Shown here: piece by piece, positions 48,936-57,974 of the stretch
How positions within the stretch are numbered: position 1 is the stretch's first letter
How the letters are laid out: every line of letters begins with the position of its first letter
DNA from: Prochlorococcus sp. AG-402-O21
Lineage (GTDB): Bacteria; Cyanobacteriota; Cyanobacteriia; PCC-6307; Cyanobiaceae
DNA length: 64,000 nt
Assembly (NCBI GenBank): GCA_003216375.1
Contig: QCIZ01000001.1
Coordinates: forward strand, 1 to 64,000
Reading direction: 5' to 3'
The notes under the pieces: model-generated
What the model saw: only the letters and a program-made list of their open reading frames with translations
Told to the model about the DNA's origin: nothing
Databases searched by the model: none
Made by a program: the position numbers and the translations under genes

Positions 48936-50156
48936 CTATGAACGCTGGGACAAGTGAGTAGAAATAATAAGGGCTAGAGATTGACTGCCACCTACCTCGC
49001 CCATCCTTTTAGATCCTCTTAAACCAATAGCGTATCTATCAAAATCAGAATTCAATAAAAACTCAACTCGTTTTGCGAGAGCTTGATAACCTTTTGCAAT
49101 AGCTACAGCTCCTCCCAATAAACGACTTTGACGCTTAGCAAAATTGAAATTAAATTGAGGTCCTTTTCCAGGTAAGGAGACACATGGGATACCTAAACCT
49201 ACCAATTGTTCAGTAGCTGTTCCTGCATTCGCTACTCCTACTTCTCCCCAATTAGCCCAAGAAGAGAATTGATTAAAGCCAATTAATATAAGTAAGGATT
49301 TTTTTTTCCATATTTCCGAAACCCCTAATTCATCTATTGATTCATAAGTTGATTTAAAACCTAAGTCAATTAATATCAATTTTATTGTTTTACTCATTGA
49401 AGAAGAATTTAAAGGCAAAAAGACTACCAAGGGAGAGGAATGTTGAATAAGTTGAATTGCAATTAAAAGTTTTTTAAAATTCTGATAAGCCTCAGGTAAA
49501 CGACTTCCACATAACAAAATCAAACGTCTATATCTTTCAAAATTTTTAGGAAATTCTTTCTTCGCCAAACCATCCATCATCGGATTCCCAGGGGCAACTG
49601 CTGCGACTCTGTGATTCCTTAAACCTCTTGCAGTGATTTTGTCTCTTACTGCAACCATTTTACAACGACTAGATCGCATCAACCAATATTCCCATGGATC
49701 CCACTCTGTTCCTTTTAATCGATGATAAATATCACTCAAGGAGAATCTTGGTCCACTTGACCATGTGTAATCACTTTTAGGAGTGCCAATAAAAAAATAA
49801 TCTGCACCACTAGCCCATGCAAAAAGAAGAGGTAATAAATCTCCAACTGCAACAATAATTCTTCCCTCTCTCGCTGATCTATGAATAAAAGCCCATTGCC
49901 TCCAAAGGCTCCAAATTAATCCAGCTTGTAAATCTAAAATTAGTCCACTAAGACTCTGATTACTAAATCCACCGCTTGGTAAAAATGTTGAGCGACCAAT
50001 CTTGGTAAGCCAGCCATCTTTTATGAGCTTTTTAAACACTTTTCCTTCTCCAACCATTGGGAGCACTTCCTGGGAAACATCCGGATTAATTTTGTGAAGT
50101 GCCTCCATGATTTGGCAGGCAATCGTATCTTCTCCATGTCCATTACAAAGAAACAA
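48936..50156 (-). CDS. Lipid-A-disaccharide synthase-related protein
   Basis: A GT19/LpxB-like glycosyltransferase fold, about 406 residues from a TTG at 50156. Marks are LFLCNGHGEDTIACQIMEAL at the start, DYFFIGTPKSDY, VAAVAPGNPMMDGL, and ANAGTATEQLVGLGIPCVSLPGKGPQF in the C-terminal donor domain. Cyanobacteria carry this family beside, or in place of, true LpxB. The frame is open to 50360, but that extension reads through the antisense of tRNA-Cys and is not real. A family member normally starts one or two residues before LFLSNGHGED. Confidence 0.82.
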   Translation of the reverse strand: MFLCNGHGEDTIACQIMEALHKINPDVSQEVLPMVGEGKVFKKLIKDGWLTKIGRSTFLPSGGFSNQSLSGLILDLQAGLIWSLWRQWAFIHRSAREGRIIVAVGDLLPLLFAWASGADYFFIGTPKSDYTWSSGPRFSLSDIYHRLKGTEWDPWEYWLMRSSRCKMVAVRDKITARGLRNHRVAAVAPGNPMMDGLAKKEFPKNFERYRRLILLCGSRLPEAYQNFKKLLIAIQLIQHSSPLVVFLPLNSSSMSKTIKLILIDLGFKSTYESIDELGVSEIWKKKSLLILIGFNQFSSWANWGEVGVANAGTATEQLVGLGIPCVSLPGKGPQFNFNFAKRQSRLLGGAVAIAKGYQALAKRVEFLLNSDFDRYAIGLRGSKRMGEVGGSQSLALIISTHLSQRS

Positions 50157-50213
50157 AAGTTTTTGTTCAGCTTGGCTGATACGATTTGAATTGGAAATGA
50201 AGATTTCATTTTC

Positions 50214-50284
50214 GGCGGCATGGCCAAGTGGTAAGGCAGAGGATTGCAAATCCTTTATCCCCAGTTCGAATCTGGGTGCCGCCT
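50214..50284 (+). tRNA. tRNA-Cys (GCA)
   Basis: A 71-nt cloverleaf. The acceptor GGCGGCA pairs with TGCCGCC, with the U discriminator typical of cysteine tRNA. The anticodon GCA lies in GGATTGCAAATCC, and the T-arm has AGTTCGAATCT. It is 57 nt from the LpxB-related start on the other strand and precedes a lineage-variable patch. CCA is not encoded. Confidence 0.95.
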
Positions 50285-50587
50285 TTATTAATTTACGCTT
50301 TATTTCCCTGAGAACCCTTCCCAGTACTATGCTCCATGTGTAGCGAGTAGCAAGTTTCAAGAAGGATCAGAAATTGATAAGTTGATTTTGTTTCCCGATC
50401 GAAATATTGATCATTTTTACCGTCAGTCTTTAAAAGAACCACTAATGAAAAGCTGGTAGCCAATCAAAAATACCAACTATTTAGATATATCATATGTTCA
50501 TATCTTTATTTAGTATTTCATTCGTTTAAAAAGTAGAAAGTAATATTAGTCATGAACTAATATTAAACTCAATTAGAAATAATAACA
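50285..50587. other. 303-bp intergenic region after tRNA-Cys
   Basis: No gene is visible. The last 130 bp are very AT-rich and contain two inverted repeats: AGATAT/ATATCT around 50473-50496, and a perfect 10-bp pair at 50541-50565. This is the promoter region of the following small gene. Confidence 0.6.
50541..50565 (+). promoter_or_regulatory. Perfect palindrome upstream of a small HTH-like gene
   Basis: TAATATTAGT (50541-50550), a 5-nt spacer CATGA, and ACTAATATTA (50556-50565) form a perfect 10-bp inverted repeat, 22 bp before the GTG start. It could be an operator for an autoregulator or a short mRNA hairpin. The long exact match is unlikely by chance even in AT-rich DNA. Confidence 0.55.
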
Positions 50588-51019
50588 GTGACTGATCAAA
50601 TTGAATTCAGTTCTTTTTTTAGATTATTAAATTCAATAAAAGAGGGAGACTCGGAAAAAATATCTTTATTAGATGAACAAATTAGTGAATTTAAAAATGG
50701 TGTCAATTCTAAAAATTTTCTAGAAGAGTTGGGAGCTATTTATCTTTCAGTAGGTGTCACAGAGTTATATAATTTTACCAATCAAAAGGATCTAAAATCT
50801 ATCGGCCTAATAGATAAAGAAGAATGGGAAAGTTTATCTGAAAAAAATCAACAGGAGCTACCCGTCTACCTTGCTAATAAAATGATTGAGTACATTAAAG
50901 AAAACAAAAAAGTGAAAGAAATTTCCAAGAAGTGGAATGTTAGAGAAGGTGAAATTAGAAAGCACATAACAAAAATGGCAAGGTATATTACTGAGGGGAT
51001 AATTGATGTGATTGAATAA
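50588..51019 (+). CDS. Hypothetical 143-residue protein with HTH-like C terminus
   Basis: I do not recognise this protein. It starts with GTG after the palindrome. It is acidic and helical in the first 100 residues; the segment VKEISKKWNVREGEIRKHITKM (about 109-130) looks like a helix-turn-helix (EISKKWNVREGEIRKHI). Very AT-rich, with Lys/Ile/Asn-rich composition unlike the core genes around it. It may be a small regulator specific to some strains. Function unassigned. Confidence 0.6.
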   Translation: MTDQIEFSSFFRLLNSIKEGDSEKISLLDEQISEFKNGVNSKNFLEELGAIYLSVGVTELYNFTNQKDLKSIGLIDKEEWESLSEKNQQELPVYLANKMIEYIKENKKVKEISKKWNVREGEIRKHITKMARYITEGIIDVIE

Positions 51020-51102
51020 ATTAATAATTAAAAATCAAACTTAATATTTTGAGATTAATAATTTACTTTAAAATTCTGCTATCTAAATAAAAAATTTCAA
51101 AG

Positions 51103-51282
51103 TTAATATTCATTGTCTGCAACGCAAATCCCAAGGCATCTTATACCGTTACTTGCTGTTCTACCACAATGATTACATAGTACCTTTTCAATTTTATTAT
51201 CTCCTAAATTGTCTTTTTGACTTTCTTGATTACTATTATTTTTTTCCAAAGAAAAATCTTTTAATGCGTTTAATTTATTCAT
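51103..51282 (-). CDS. 59-residue four-cysteine zinc-ribbon-like protein
   Basis: Found by translating the gap by hand. ATG at 51282, stop at 51103-51105. The C-terminal part CNHCGRTASNGIRCLGICVADN has Cys36, Cys39, Cys49 and Cys53 (CX2C-X9-CX3C), a likely metal site. The N-terminal 30 residues are Asn/Lys/Ser-rich and probably disordered. I recall similar short proteins in Prochlorococcus without a known role. Divergent from the aldo/keto reductase (48 nt). Confidence 0.75.
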   Translation of the reverse strand: MNKLNALKDFSLEKNNSNQESQKDNLGDNKIEKVLCNHCGRTASNGIRCLGICVADNEY

Positions 51283-51330
51283 GTAAGATAACTATAATAG
51301 ACTTTTGAGTTAAATAAAAAAAATGAAGTC

Positions 51331-52302
51331 ATGAATAAGAAAAAAATTGGCATTGGCATGGGCACTTGGGCATGGGGAAATAAATTGGTATGGGGCTACA
51401 AGCCTGAAACAGATGATATTTTACTTAAAAAAACTTTTTTTGATGCGATTGATGGCGGATTAGATCTTGTTGATACTGCAGATTCATATGGCACAGGAAA
51501 CTTATTTGGTCAAAGCGAAAAGCTTATTGGCAATTTCCTTGAAGAATTACCAAAAAGAAAACTCAAAAAAATCACAATTGCAACAAAACTCGCCCCCTTC
51601 CCCTGGCGAATTGGTCGCAATGGCTTCAATCATGCTTTTCAAGAAAGTAATAAGCGGCTTAGAGGACATATAAAAAGAGCACAACTTCACTGGAGTACTT
51701 CTCGTTATGCACCTTGGCAAGAAGAACAATTACTAAATGGCCTGGGAGATTTATACGAAAAAGGTTTAATTAAAGAAATTGGGCTATCTAATACTGGTCC
51801 AAAAAGACTATGTTTTTTGTATCAAAAGCTTAAAGAACGAGGAATTAAAATTACTAGTATCCAGATGCAATTTTCATTATTAACTAAACCAACTTTAGAA
51901 GATGAAAAAATTAAAAATTTATGTATTGAGCACAATATAGAATATTTAGCTTATAGTCCACTTGCATTGGGAATACTAGCTATTAAGCCTAATAAGTCTC
52001 CTAAACCTAAAACATTCTTACGACAAAAATTATTTCAAAATATTCTCCCAAAAACCATAGAATTGAGAAAATTACTAACTAATATTGGCGAAAAGTATTC
52101 AGCCTCCCAGGCACAAGTCGCATTGAATTGGATAAGATCTCATGGAGCTAAACCAATAGTTGGGATTCGCAATCCCTTACAAGCTAAAGATGCGATTTCA
52201 GCACTTAACTGGTCTTTAACAAAAAGAGATAAAGAAAGACTGGATTTTTACAGGAATAGTTGCCTCGCTAATATGCCTCAAAATCCTTTTACTAGTCCAT
52301 AA
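51331..52302 (+). CDS. Aldo/keto reductase
   Basis: A 323-residue TIM-barrel oxidoreductase. Catalytic tetrad: Asp and Tyr in LVDTADSYGTG, Lys in TIATKLAPFPW, and the His of AQLHW. The cofactor-binding end is KPIVGIRNPLQAKDAISALNW, which suggests NADPH use. The substrate cannot be told from the sequence. Convergent with the next gene (6 nt). Confidence 0.92.
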   Translation: MNKKKIGIGMGTWAWGNKLVWGYKPETDDILLKKTFFDAIDGGLDLVDTADSYGTGNLFGQSEKLIGNFLEELPKRKLKKITIATKLAPFPWRIGRNGFNHAFQESNKRLRGHIKRAQLHWSTSRYAPWQEEQLLNGLGDLYEKGLIKEIGLSNTGPKRLCFLYQKLKERGIKITSIQMQFSLLTKPTLEDEKIKNLCIEHNIEYLAYSPLALGILAIKPNKSPKPKTFLRQKLFQNILPKTIELRKLLTNIGEKYSASQAQVALNWIRSHGAKPIVGIRNPLQAKDAISALNWSLTKRDKERLDFYRNSCLANMPQNPFTSP

Positions 52303-52308
52303 TCCAAA

Positions 52309-52941
52309 TTAAGTATCAGGACTGACAATAACCTTCATTGAATCTGAAGAGGTTGGAAGAGTAATAACTTTTGCTGGTGGAATTGGCTGTGTATTTGAAG
52401 TTTTTTCAATTATTTCTTTATCAGACTCTTTTTCATCTTTAGCGCAAGCTTCTAATGCTTCTCTCAACAAAGAGTCAAAAGTAGCACCTGGCAATCTATG
52501 CCTAGCGACCTCAAGGAATGTGAGTGGTAAAGACTCTGATGCTGCATCTTTTAATGCAGGATTATTTTTTCGATGCTCTTGTTCATCTTGAATTGCTCGA
52601 ATAAATCTAAGCGTTACTTCATGCTTAGTAGAAGCTTTAATCAAAGTGTCGTTATCTCTTTGTCCATTAGTTGCTTCTTGTTCTAGATCATTAATTCTGC
52701 TCTCTAAACTGGTTAGCACTTCATCAGCTTCTTTACCAATATGAGAGAGTTGTCCATCAGACAAGTTTGGCAAATCAGCCACATATACTTTCCCATGATC
52801 TCTGAGAGTTAGGAAAGTTGGTCTTGGGCCTCCATTTTGTCTCATACCAGATTCAGATTGTCCACCTAAAGGCTTTCTAGGTGGTGTTGGACCTGCAGAA
52901 CTTCTCCTACGCGTAAGACGCTGTTGATTTTCAAAAGGCAT
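52309..52941 (-). CDS. Picocyanobacterial hypothetical protein, 210 residues
   Basis: I do not recognise a domain. The N-terminal 45 residues are low complexity, rich in Arg, Pro, Ser and Gly. The middle has FLTLRDHGKVYVADLPNLSDGQLSHIGKEADEVLTSLESRI, then a coiled-coil-like helical stretch up to about residue 115 and an acidic tail. GC content is a little higher than that of the neighbouring small genes. The gene looks genuine from its open frame and clean start. Confidence 0.7.
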   Translation of the reverse strand: MPFENQQRLTRRRSSAGPTPPRKPLGGQSESGMRQNGGPRPTFLTLRDHGKVYVADLPNLSDGQLSHIGKEADEVLTSLESRINDLEQEATNGQRDNDTLIKASTKHEVTLRFIRAIQDEQEHRKNNPALKDAASESLPLTFLEVARHRLPGATFDSLLREALEACAKDEKESDKEIIEKTSNTQPIPPAKVITLPTSSDSMKVIVSPDT

Positions 52942-53102
52942 AGAGCTTAGAACTAATTAAGATCTGACTTCGCATTACCCGAACTAATATCCGGCTAGCG
53001 TTTTTTTTACATCTTACTGTTTTTTTACCGATATAGAAAATCTTTTTTAACCTTAATTTAAGGTATTCGAAAAATCGGAATGGAGAATTTATAAACCTAT
53101 GC

Positions 53103-54152
53103 TTAATACCCTAAGCCAGGTATTCCTAATATATCGACATGCTTTGGATTATTCGGACTTTCAACAACTTTACCAATATTCCAAGCTTGAAAATCATTTT
53201 TAGTACATATTTCTAAAGCAGAATTCACTACATTTTTAGGAACAATTAAACAAAAACCTATACCCATATTAAAAGTATTCCAAAGATCGATCTCAGGAAT
53301 ATCACCAGCATTTTGTAACCAATAAAATATTTCAGATCTTTCCCAACTAGTTATATCTATTTGAGGTAATAATCCAGCAGGGAAAACTCTAGGAAGATTT
53401 TCTGGCAATCCTCCACCAGTTATATGAGTCATTCCATGAATTGGTAAATTTTCACCCAACAATTGCTCAACAAGTTGAGCATAGATTGCAGTTGGTTTAA
53501 GCAAAGATTTAATCAAGTTACTTTGATTGTCCCCATAAAGAGTATTTTGATCCGCATTAGCCATCGAAAGCACTTTACGAACAAGACTAAAACCGTTGCT
53601 ATGAACCCCATTACTTTTAATCCCAATAATTTGATCATCAGAATTAATTTTTGTACCACTAATTAAATGCTTATTTTCAACAATACCAACGCAAAATCCT
53701 GCCAGGTCATATCTTCCCTTAGGATAAAAGCCAGGCATTTCAGCAGTTTCACCGCCCAAAAGAGAACAATCAGATTGCCTACATCCGTCAGCAATTCCCT
53801 CTATTACTTCGGCTAAAGCATCTGGAGTTAAAGTGCCGCTTGCAATGTAATCAAGAAAAAATAAAGGTCTAGCACCATTAGTTATTACATCATTTACGCA
53901 CATTGCAACTAAATCAATTCCAACTCCAAAATGGAAGCCATATTGCTGAGCTAGTTCTAATTTTGTACCAACTCCATCTGTCCCCGCTACCAATACAGGA
54001 CTTTCATAGCCTTTTGGAATTTTTATACATCCTCCAAAGCCTCCTAACCCTCCAATCACTTCACTTTTGTGAGTTTTTTCAACGCATGATTTAATTCTCT
54101 CCACAAAGGCTCTTCCAGCAGTAACATCAACTCCCGCAGTTTTGTAATCCAT
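53103..54152 (-). CDS. purM: Phosphoribosylformylglycinamidine cyclo-ligase
   Basis: Fifth step of purine synthesis (AIR synthetase), 349 residues. Recognised by [69 protein letters not shown] and [15 protein letters not shown]. Divergent from panC-cmk (108 nt). Confidence 0.97.
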   Translation of the reverse strand: MDYKTAGVDVTAGRAFVERIKSCVEKTHKSEVIGGLGGFGGCIKIPKGYESPVLVAGTDGVGTKLELAQQYGFHFGVGIDLVAMCVNDVITNGARPLFFLDYIASGTLTPDALAEVIEGIADGCRQSDCSLLGGETAEMPGFYPKGRYDLAGFCVGIVENKHLISGTKINSDDQIIGIKSNGVHSNGFSLVRKVLSMANADQNTLYGDNQSNLIKSLLKPTAIYAQLVEQLLGENLPIHGMTHITGGGLPENLPRVFPAGLLPQIDITSWERSEIFYWLQNAGDIPEIDLWNTFNMGIGFCLIVPKNVVNSALEICTKNDFQAWNIGKVVESPNNPKHVDILGIPGLGY

Positions 54153-54260
54153 CAGTAAAAAGCTTTCTTTTTCAAAAGATATGAACCCTCATATGAAATC
54201 CATATGGGATCAGTATGCAATTAACCTATTTCATTTCAATCATAAGTTGATGAAATTAAT

Positions 54261-55826
54261 TTGTTTACCAACATAGTGGGACAAAAAATCTTCCAAACTA
54301 ATGCTCAATTAAAAGATTGGCTTAGTGACCAAAATTCAACAATAATTTTCATCCCTACTATGGGAGGACTTCACCCTGGGCACCAATATTTAATTCAGAA
54401 AGCTAAAGAAAGGAAAACAAACACAAACCAAATTATTCTTGTAAGTATTTTTGTAAATCCATTGCAATTTTGCAAAGGTGAAGACTTCAAAAAATATCCC
54501 AGAAATATAAACAGAGATGCTGAATTAGCATTTATTGCAGGAGCAGATGCAATTTGGGTTCCAGATTATTTTGAGGTTTTTCCTGGAGGAGAAGATTCGC
54601 ATTTCAAAATTCAAGTTCCTGAAACATTACACAATCAATTATGTGGTGTTGAAAGGAAAGGACATTTTGATGGAGTCGCAACCGTTATTATTCGCCTGAT
54701 CAAAATCATCCAACCAGAGAAACTAATTCTAGGAGAAAAAGATTGGCAACAATTAATTATCATTAGAAAACTATTTCAAGAACTCTCTATACCAATAAGA
54801 ATTGAATCCTTTGCAACACAAAGAGATCAAAGTGGATTTGCTTATAGTTCAAGAAATACTTATCTAAGCGATTCTGAAAGAGTGAATGCTCAGGCTTTAC
54901 CCAATGTAATTCAAGATGCTAAAAATATTTTTTCTAAAGAAAAGATAATCAGTCTCAAAAAGATCGAGTCCAAGCTTAAACACAGCAATTTAGAAATCGA
55001 ATACATCAAAATTGTAGATGCATTTTCATTGGAAGAAAAAGAGAATATAAAAGGTATATGTCTTTTAGCCGCAGCGGTAAGATGTGGATCTACAAGACTC
55101 ATTGATCACACTTTTCTTATGCATCGGAAACCGATTATTGCAATTGATGGCCCAGCTGGTGCTGGCAAAAGCACAGTAACTAAAGAATTTGCAAAGAGAC
55201 TTGGTTTTATTTATTTAGATACTGGTGCAATGTATCGAGCAGTAACTTGGTTAATACTCCATAATTCGATTGATCCAAGTAACCAAGTTGAAATTAAAGA
55301 TATCTTAAAAGATGCAAAATTAGAATTTCAAAACTCAAATTTAGATGAACAGAAAATATTCATTAATAATACTGATGTAACAGAGAAAATACGATCTCCA
55401 AAAGTTACTTCAATAGTTTCTGAAATTGCCAAACAACAATTTGTAAGAGAGTTACTTACAACAAAACAACAAGTTATTGGAGATAGCGGAGGTTTAATTG
55501 CTGAAGGAAGAGATATAGGCACAGCTGTATTCCCAGATGCAGATGTAAAAATCTTTCTGACAGCCACTCCAAAAGAAAGAGCAAAACGAAGGTCTCTGGA
55601 CTTAGAAAAAAGAGGTTATCAATATACAAGTATTGAAGATCTTGAAAAAGAAATTAAGGAAAGAGATAAAAAAGATAGCGAAAGAAAAATCGCCCCCTTA
55701 AAAAAGGCTCAAGATGCAATAGAACTAGTTACTGATGGACTAAATATTGAAGATGTATTAACAGAAATGACTTATATTTTTAGATCAAAGATTCCAGAAG
55801 AAATCTGGCCAACCCCTAATCTATAA
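54261..55826 (+). CDS. panC/cmk: Bifunctional pantoate--beta-alanine ligase / cytidylate kinase
   Basis: A 521-residue fusion. PanC part about 25-285: PTMGGLHPGHQYLI, FVNPLQF, and RDQSGFAYSSRNTYLS, for pantothenate and CoA. Cytidylate kinase part about 291-513: P-loop GPAGAGKS (297-304), LDTGAMYRAVTW, EGRDIGTAVFPDA, for CMP and dCMP. The fusion is standard for cyanobacteria. The start is TTG at 54261. Its 3' end overlaps the convergent phosphatase by 11 nt. Confidence 0.96.
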   Translation: MFTNIVGQKIFQTNAQLKDWLSDQNSTIIFIPTMGGLHPGHQYLIQKAKERKTNTNQIILVSIFVNPLQFCKGEDFKKYPRNINRDAELAFIAGADAIWVPDYFEVFPGGEDSHFKIQVPETLHNQLCGVERKGHFDGVATVIIRLIKIIQPEKLILGEKDWQQLIIIRKLFQELSIPIRIESFATQRDQSGFAYSSRNTYLSDSERVNAQALPNVIQDAKNIFSKEKIISLKKIESKLKHSNLEIEYIKIVDAFSLEEKENIKGICLLAAAVRCGSTRLIDHTFLMHRKPIIAIDGPAGAGKSTVTKEFAKRLGFIYLDTGAMYRAVTWLILHNSIDPSNQVEIKDILKDAKLEFQNSNLDEQKIFINNTDVTEKIRSPKVTSIVSEIAKQQFVRELLTTKQQVIGDSGGLIAEGRDIGTAVFPDADVKIFLTATPKERAKRRSLDLEKRGYQYTSIEDLEKEIKERDKKDSERKIAPLKKAQDAIELVTDGLNIEDVLTEMTYIFRSKIPEEIWPTPNL

Positions 55827-56289
55827 GACTATCTATTAATTCATCAATAGCATCATCCAATAGGTCTAGAACATTCTCGAAGCCATTTTGACCTCCATAA
55901 TAAGGATCAGGAACTTCATCGAATTGTGATTTTTTAGAGTAACTTAAAATAAGTTTTATTTTAGAATTAATAGGATAGGTATTATCTTTAATTAATGATT
56001 TAACAGCATTAAGATTATCTTTATCCATAACAAGAATATGATCAAATTCATATAAATCATTGTGGTCGATTTTTCTTGATCTACTTGTAAGTTCTATTCC
56101 TCTTGATAATGCTGCTTCACGCATTCTTCGATCTGCCAGATTTCCAACATGCCAACCACCAGTTCCTGCAGAATCAACAACAAAAAGATTTTCTAACTCT
56201 CTATCTTTAATTTTTTTCTTAAAGATTCCTTCAGCTGCTGGTGAACGACAAATATTCCCCAAACAAACAAATAGAATTTTTTTTACCAT
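55816..56289 (-). CDS. Low-molecular-weight protein tyrosine phosphatase
   Basis: A 157-residue phosphatase. The P-loop VCLGNICRS gives Cys9-X5-Arg15, and the general-acid Asp is in EVPDPYYGG. Full family length. Possible targets include tyrosine kinases of polysaccharide export, but none is in the window. Convergent 3' overlap with panC-cmk; it follows pebB by 18 nt, so it may be read with the bilin genes. Confidence 0.93.
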   Translation of the reverse strand: MVKKILFVCLGNICRSPAAEGIFKKKIKDRELENLFVVDSAGTGGWHVGNLADRRMREAALSRGIELTSRSRKIDHNDLYEFDHILVMDKDNLNAVKSLIKDNTYPINSKIKLILSYSKKSQFDEVPDPYYGGQNGFENVLDLLDDAIDELIDSLID

Positions 56290-56307
56290 TAAAAAAATGT
56301 ATATACT

Positions 56308-57084
56308 TTATTGTAAATCAAAAAGAATATTATTTATATAGTTTTCAGCCCAAATGTGACCAAAAAAACCTTTTAACATTCCTTTTGCAGGATCTTTTTC
56401 AGCTCTATATCGCATATATTTTTTCTGACCATTTAGTAGATTTGAAGATCTTTCTGGTGAAATCCTCTTTGCATTAGTCACTAAATCCAAGAAATAATTC
56501 AAATACTCATCAAAAGCTGGTTTAATAACCTGATTAATTAATTTATCACCATCTTCACCTAGAGGGATTCTAGTCCAAAGGAAACCTGGAGAAAAATATT
56601 TTTTAGCCTCCGATGGTATCTCTCCACCTGAAGGAAGTTTAGATTGCCAATTAGCGTGTATAGATTTTAATTTCTCCAAAACATATTTAGTATGAATCAG
56701 ATCATCTTTTAATGCAGGTTGAAGATCTAATGCAATAAGATGTCCACTAGGAAGTGTTACAAAATCGGCTCCAAAAAAAGGTAAATCATAATTATTGAAA
56801 GGTGAAATTACCAAATTCATTACAGAGGTGATTTCTCCAGCTTGTAAGCAAGCGCATCTAGCCTGACGTATTTTTTCTGTCTTTAAACCCCATGTTTCCA
56901 AAATAACTTTTTTAGGATTAGAACTTGAACCAAAAAAAGATTCTCTAAAAAGAAAATCATTCTCTATTGGATAAGGGCTAGATTGAAAAATAGAAAAACC
57001 ATTAATAGTTTTATCTAGAAAATAAGTCCAACGCCAATTACGAATTGAAATAGGATCAAGACTATTATTTCGGTTGCTTTTCAT
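56308..57084 (-). CDS. pebB: Phycoerythrobilin:ferredoxin oxidoreductase
   Basis: Reduces 15,16-dihydrobiliverdin to phycoerythrobilin with ferredoxin. It has 258 residues of the ferredoxin-dependent bilin reductase family. Recognised by ILETWGLKTEKIRQARCAC, VISPFNNYDLPFFGADFVTL (active-site aspartates), and the end RYRAEKDPAKGMLKGFFGHIWAENYI. It lies 7 nt after pebA, which supports channelling of the intermediate between them. Confidence 0.94.
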   Translation of the reverse strand: MKSNRNNSLDPISIRNWRWTYFLDKTINGFSIFQSSPYPIENDFLFRESFFGSSSNPKKVILETWGLKTEKIRQARCACLQAGEITSVMNLVISPFNNYDLPFFGADFVTLPSGHLIALDLQPALKDDLIHTKYVLEKLKSIHANWQSKLPSGGEIPSEAKKYFSPGFLWTRIPLGEDGDKLINQVIKPAFDEYLNYFLDLVTNAKRISPERSSNLLNGQKKYMRYRAEKDPAKGMLKGFFGHIWAENYINNILFDLQ

Positions 57085-57091
57085 TTAGAAA

Positions 57092-57814
57092 CTAAAATAA
57101 AGAATTAATGTTTTCTAGGCTTAAGGGAAATAAAAACTCCTTCATATATTTCTCTGACCATTCTTTACCAAAAAAGGCAGAAAATAAACTATGAGCAGGG
57201 TCTTTTTCAGCACTATATTTATCATAATCTATATGTAATAAGCTGACCTCTTGAGATTTAATATGGTTTTCATTAGCTTTAGATAAATCAAGATTTAACC
57301 AATAATTTTTCAGAAAAGAGCTAAAAACCTTTGGTAAAATATTTTCCGCTTCAAAACTACCACCTTTGCAAAATAGAGCCCATGGAGAAAAGTACTTGCT
57401 TGGATCATATATATTACTTTTCATATCAGAATTAAACTCATTAAAACATTTTTTTAGGCTTTTTAAGCCATCAAAGTATCTATCAAAATATTCTTTATCT
57501 TGAACAAGAGGCTGAAAATCCAGAATAGCAACTAGCTTTTGTTTTTTTTCAAACCACAAAATATCAATACCCATAATTGGCATATCATTTTGATAATGCG
57601 GATAAGCAACTGAATTTAATACTTGAAGACGATTACCTGCGTCAAATCTGGTGACTCTCCATCTTCGAAATTCAGGGACATCCCATAACCAGCTATTCAG
57701 TTTATAATTTCCTTTTTTAGAAACACGTTCACAAAATTCATTCGGAACAGTCAATTTTTTACCGCCATGTTCAAGAATATTTTTTGTTAACTCACCTAAA
57801 AGTTCATCAAACAT
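57092..57814 (-). CDS. pebA: 15,16-dihydrobiliverdin:ferredoxin oxidoreductase
   Basis: First reduction of biliverdin IX-alpha toward phycoerythrobilin, 240 residues. Recognised by WDVPEFRRWRVTRFDAG, VAYPHYQNDMPIMGIDILWF with the catalytic aspartate region, FDRYFDGLKSLKKCF, and YSAEKDPAHSLFSAFFGKEW. A strong Shine-Dalgarno AAGGAGGT at 57823-57830 lies 8 nt before the ATG, much better than those of most genes here, suggesting high translation. Heads the pebA-pebB pair. Confidence 0.94.
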   Translation of the reverse strand: MFDELLGELTKNILEHGGKKLTVPNEFCERVSKKGNYKLNSWLWDVPEFRRWRVTRFDAGNRLQVLNSVAYPHYQNDMPIMGIDILWFEKKQKLVAILDFQPLVQDKEYFDRYFDGLKSLKKCFNEFNSDMKSNIYDPSKYFSPWALFCKGGSFEAENILPKVFSSFLKNYWLNLDLSKANENHIKSQEVSLLHIDYDKYSAEKDPAHSLFSAFFGKEWSEKYMKEFLFPLSLENINSLF

Positions 57815-57974
57815 ATACAGTTACCTCCTTGGAGAGTTTAATAATCTACTCTCGCTTAAAGTGCTTGAATTAGTTAAAAAGAATAAATACAAACCTTTTT
57901 TCTATACTATTATAGACATCTTAATAGAGACTGAATATAAATAAAGAAATAGTCTTTAGAAAATTTTAATTTCA

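Noticed and set aside
50157-50360. Upstream coding extension of the LpxB-related protein
   Set aside because: It reads through the complement of tRNA-Cys; the open frame is incidental.
54150-54260. Two CATATG palindromes between purM and panC-cmk as an operator
   Set aside because: Six-base palindromes of this composition are expected by chance in AT-rich DNA, and no regulator site is known with this form.
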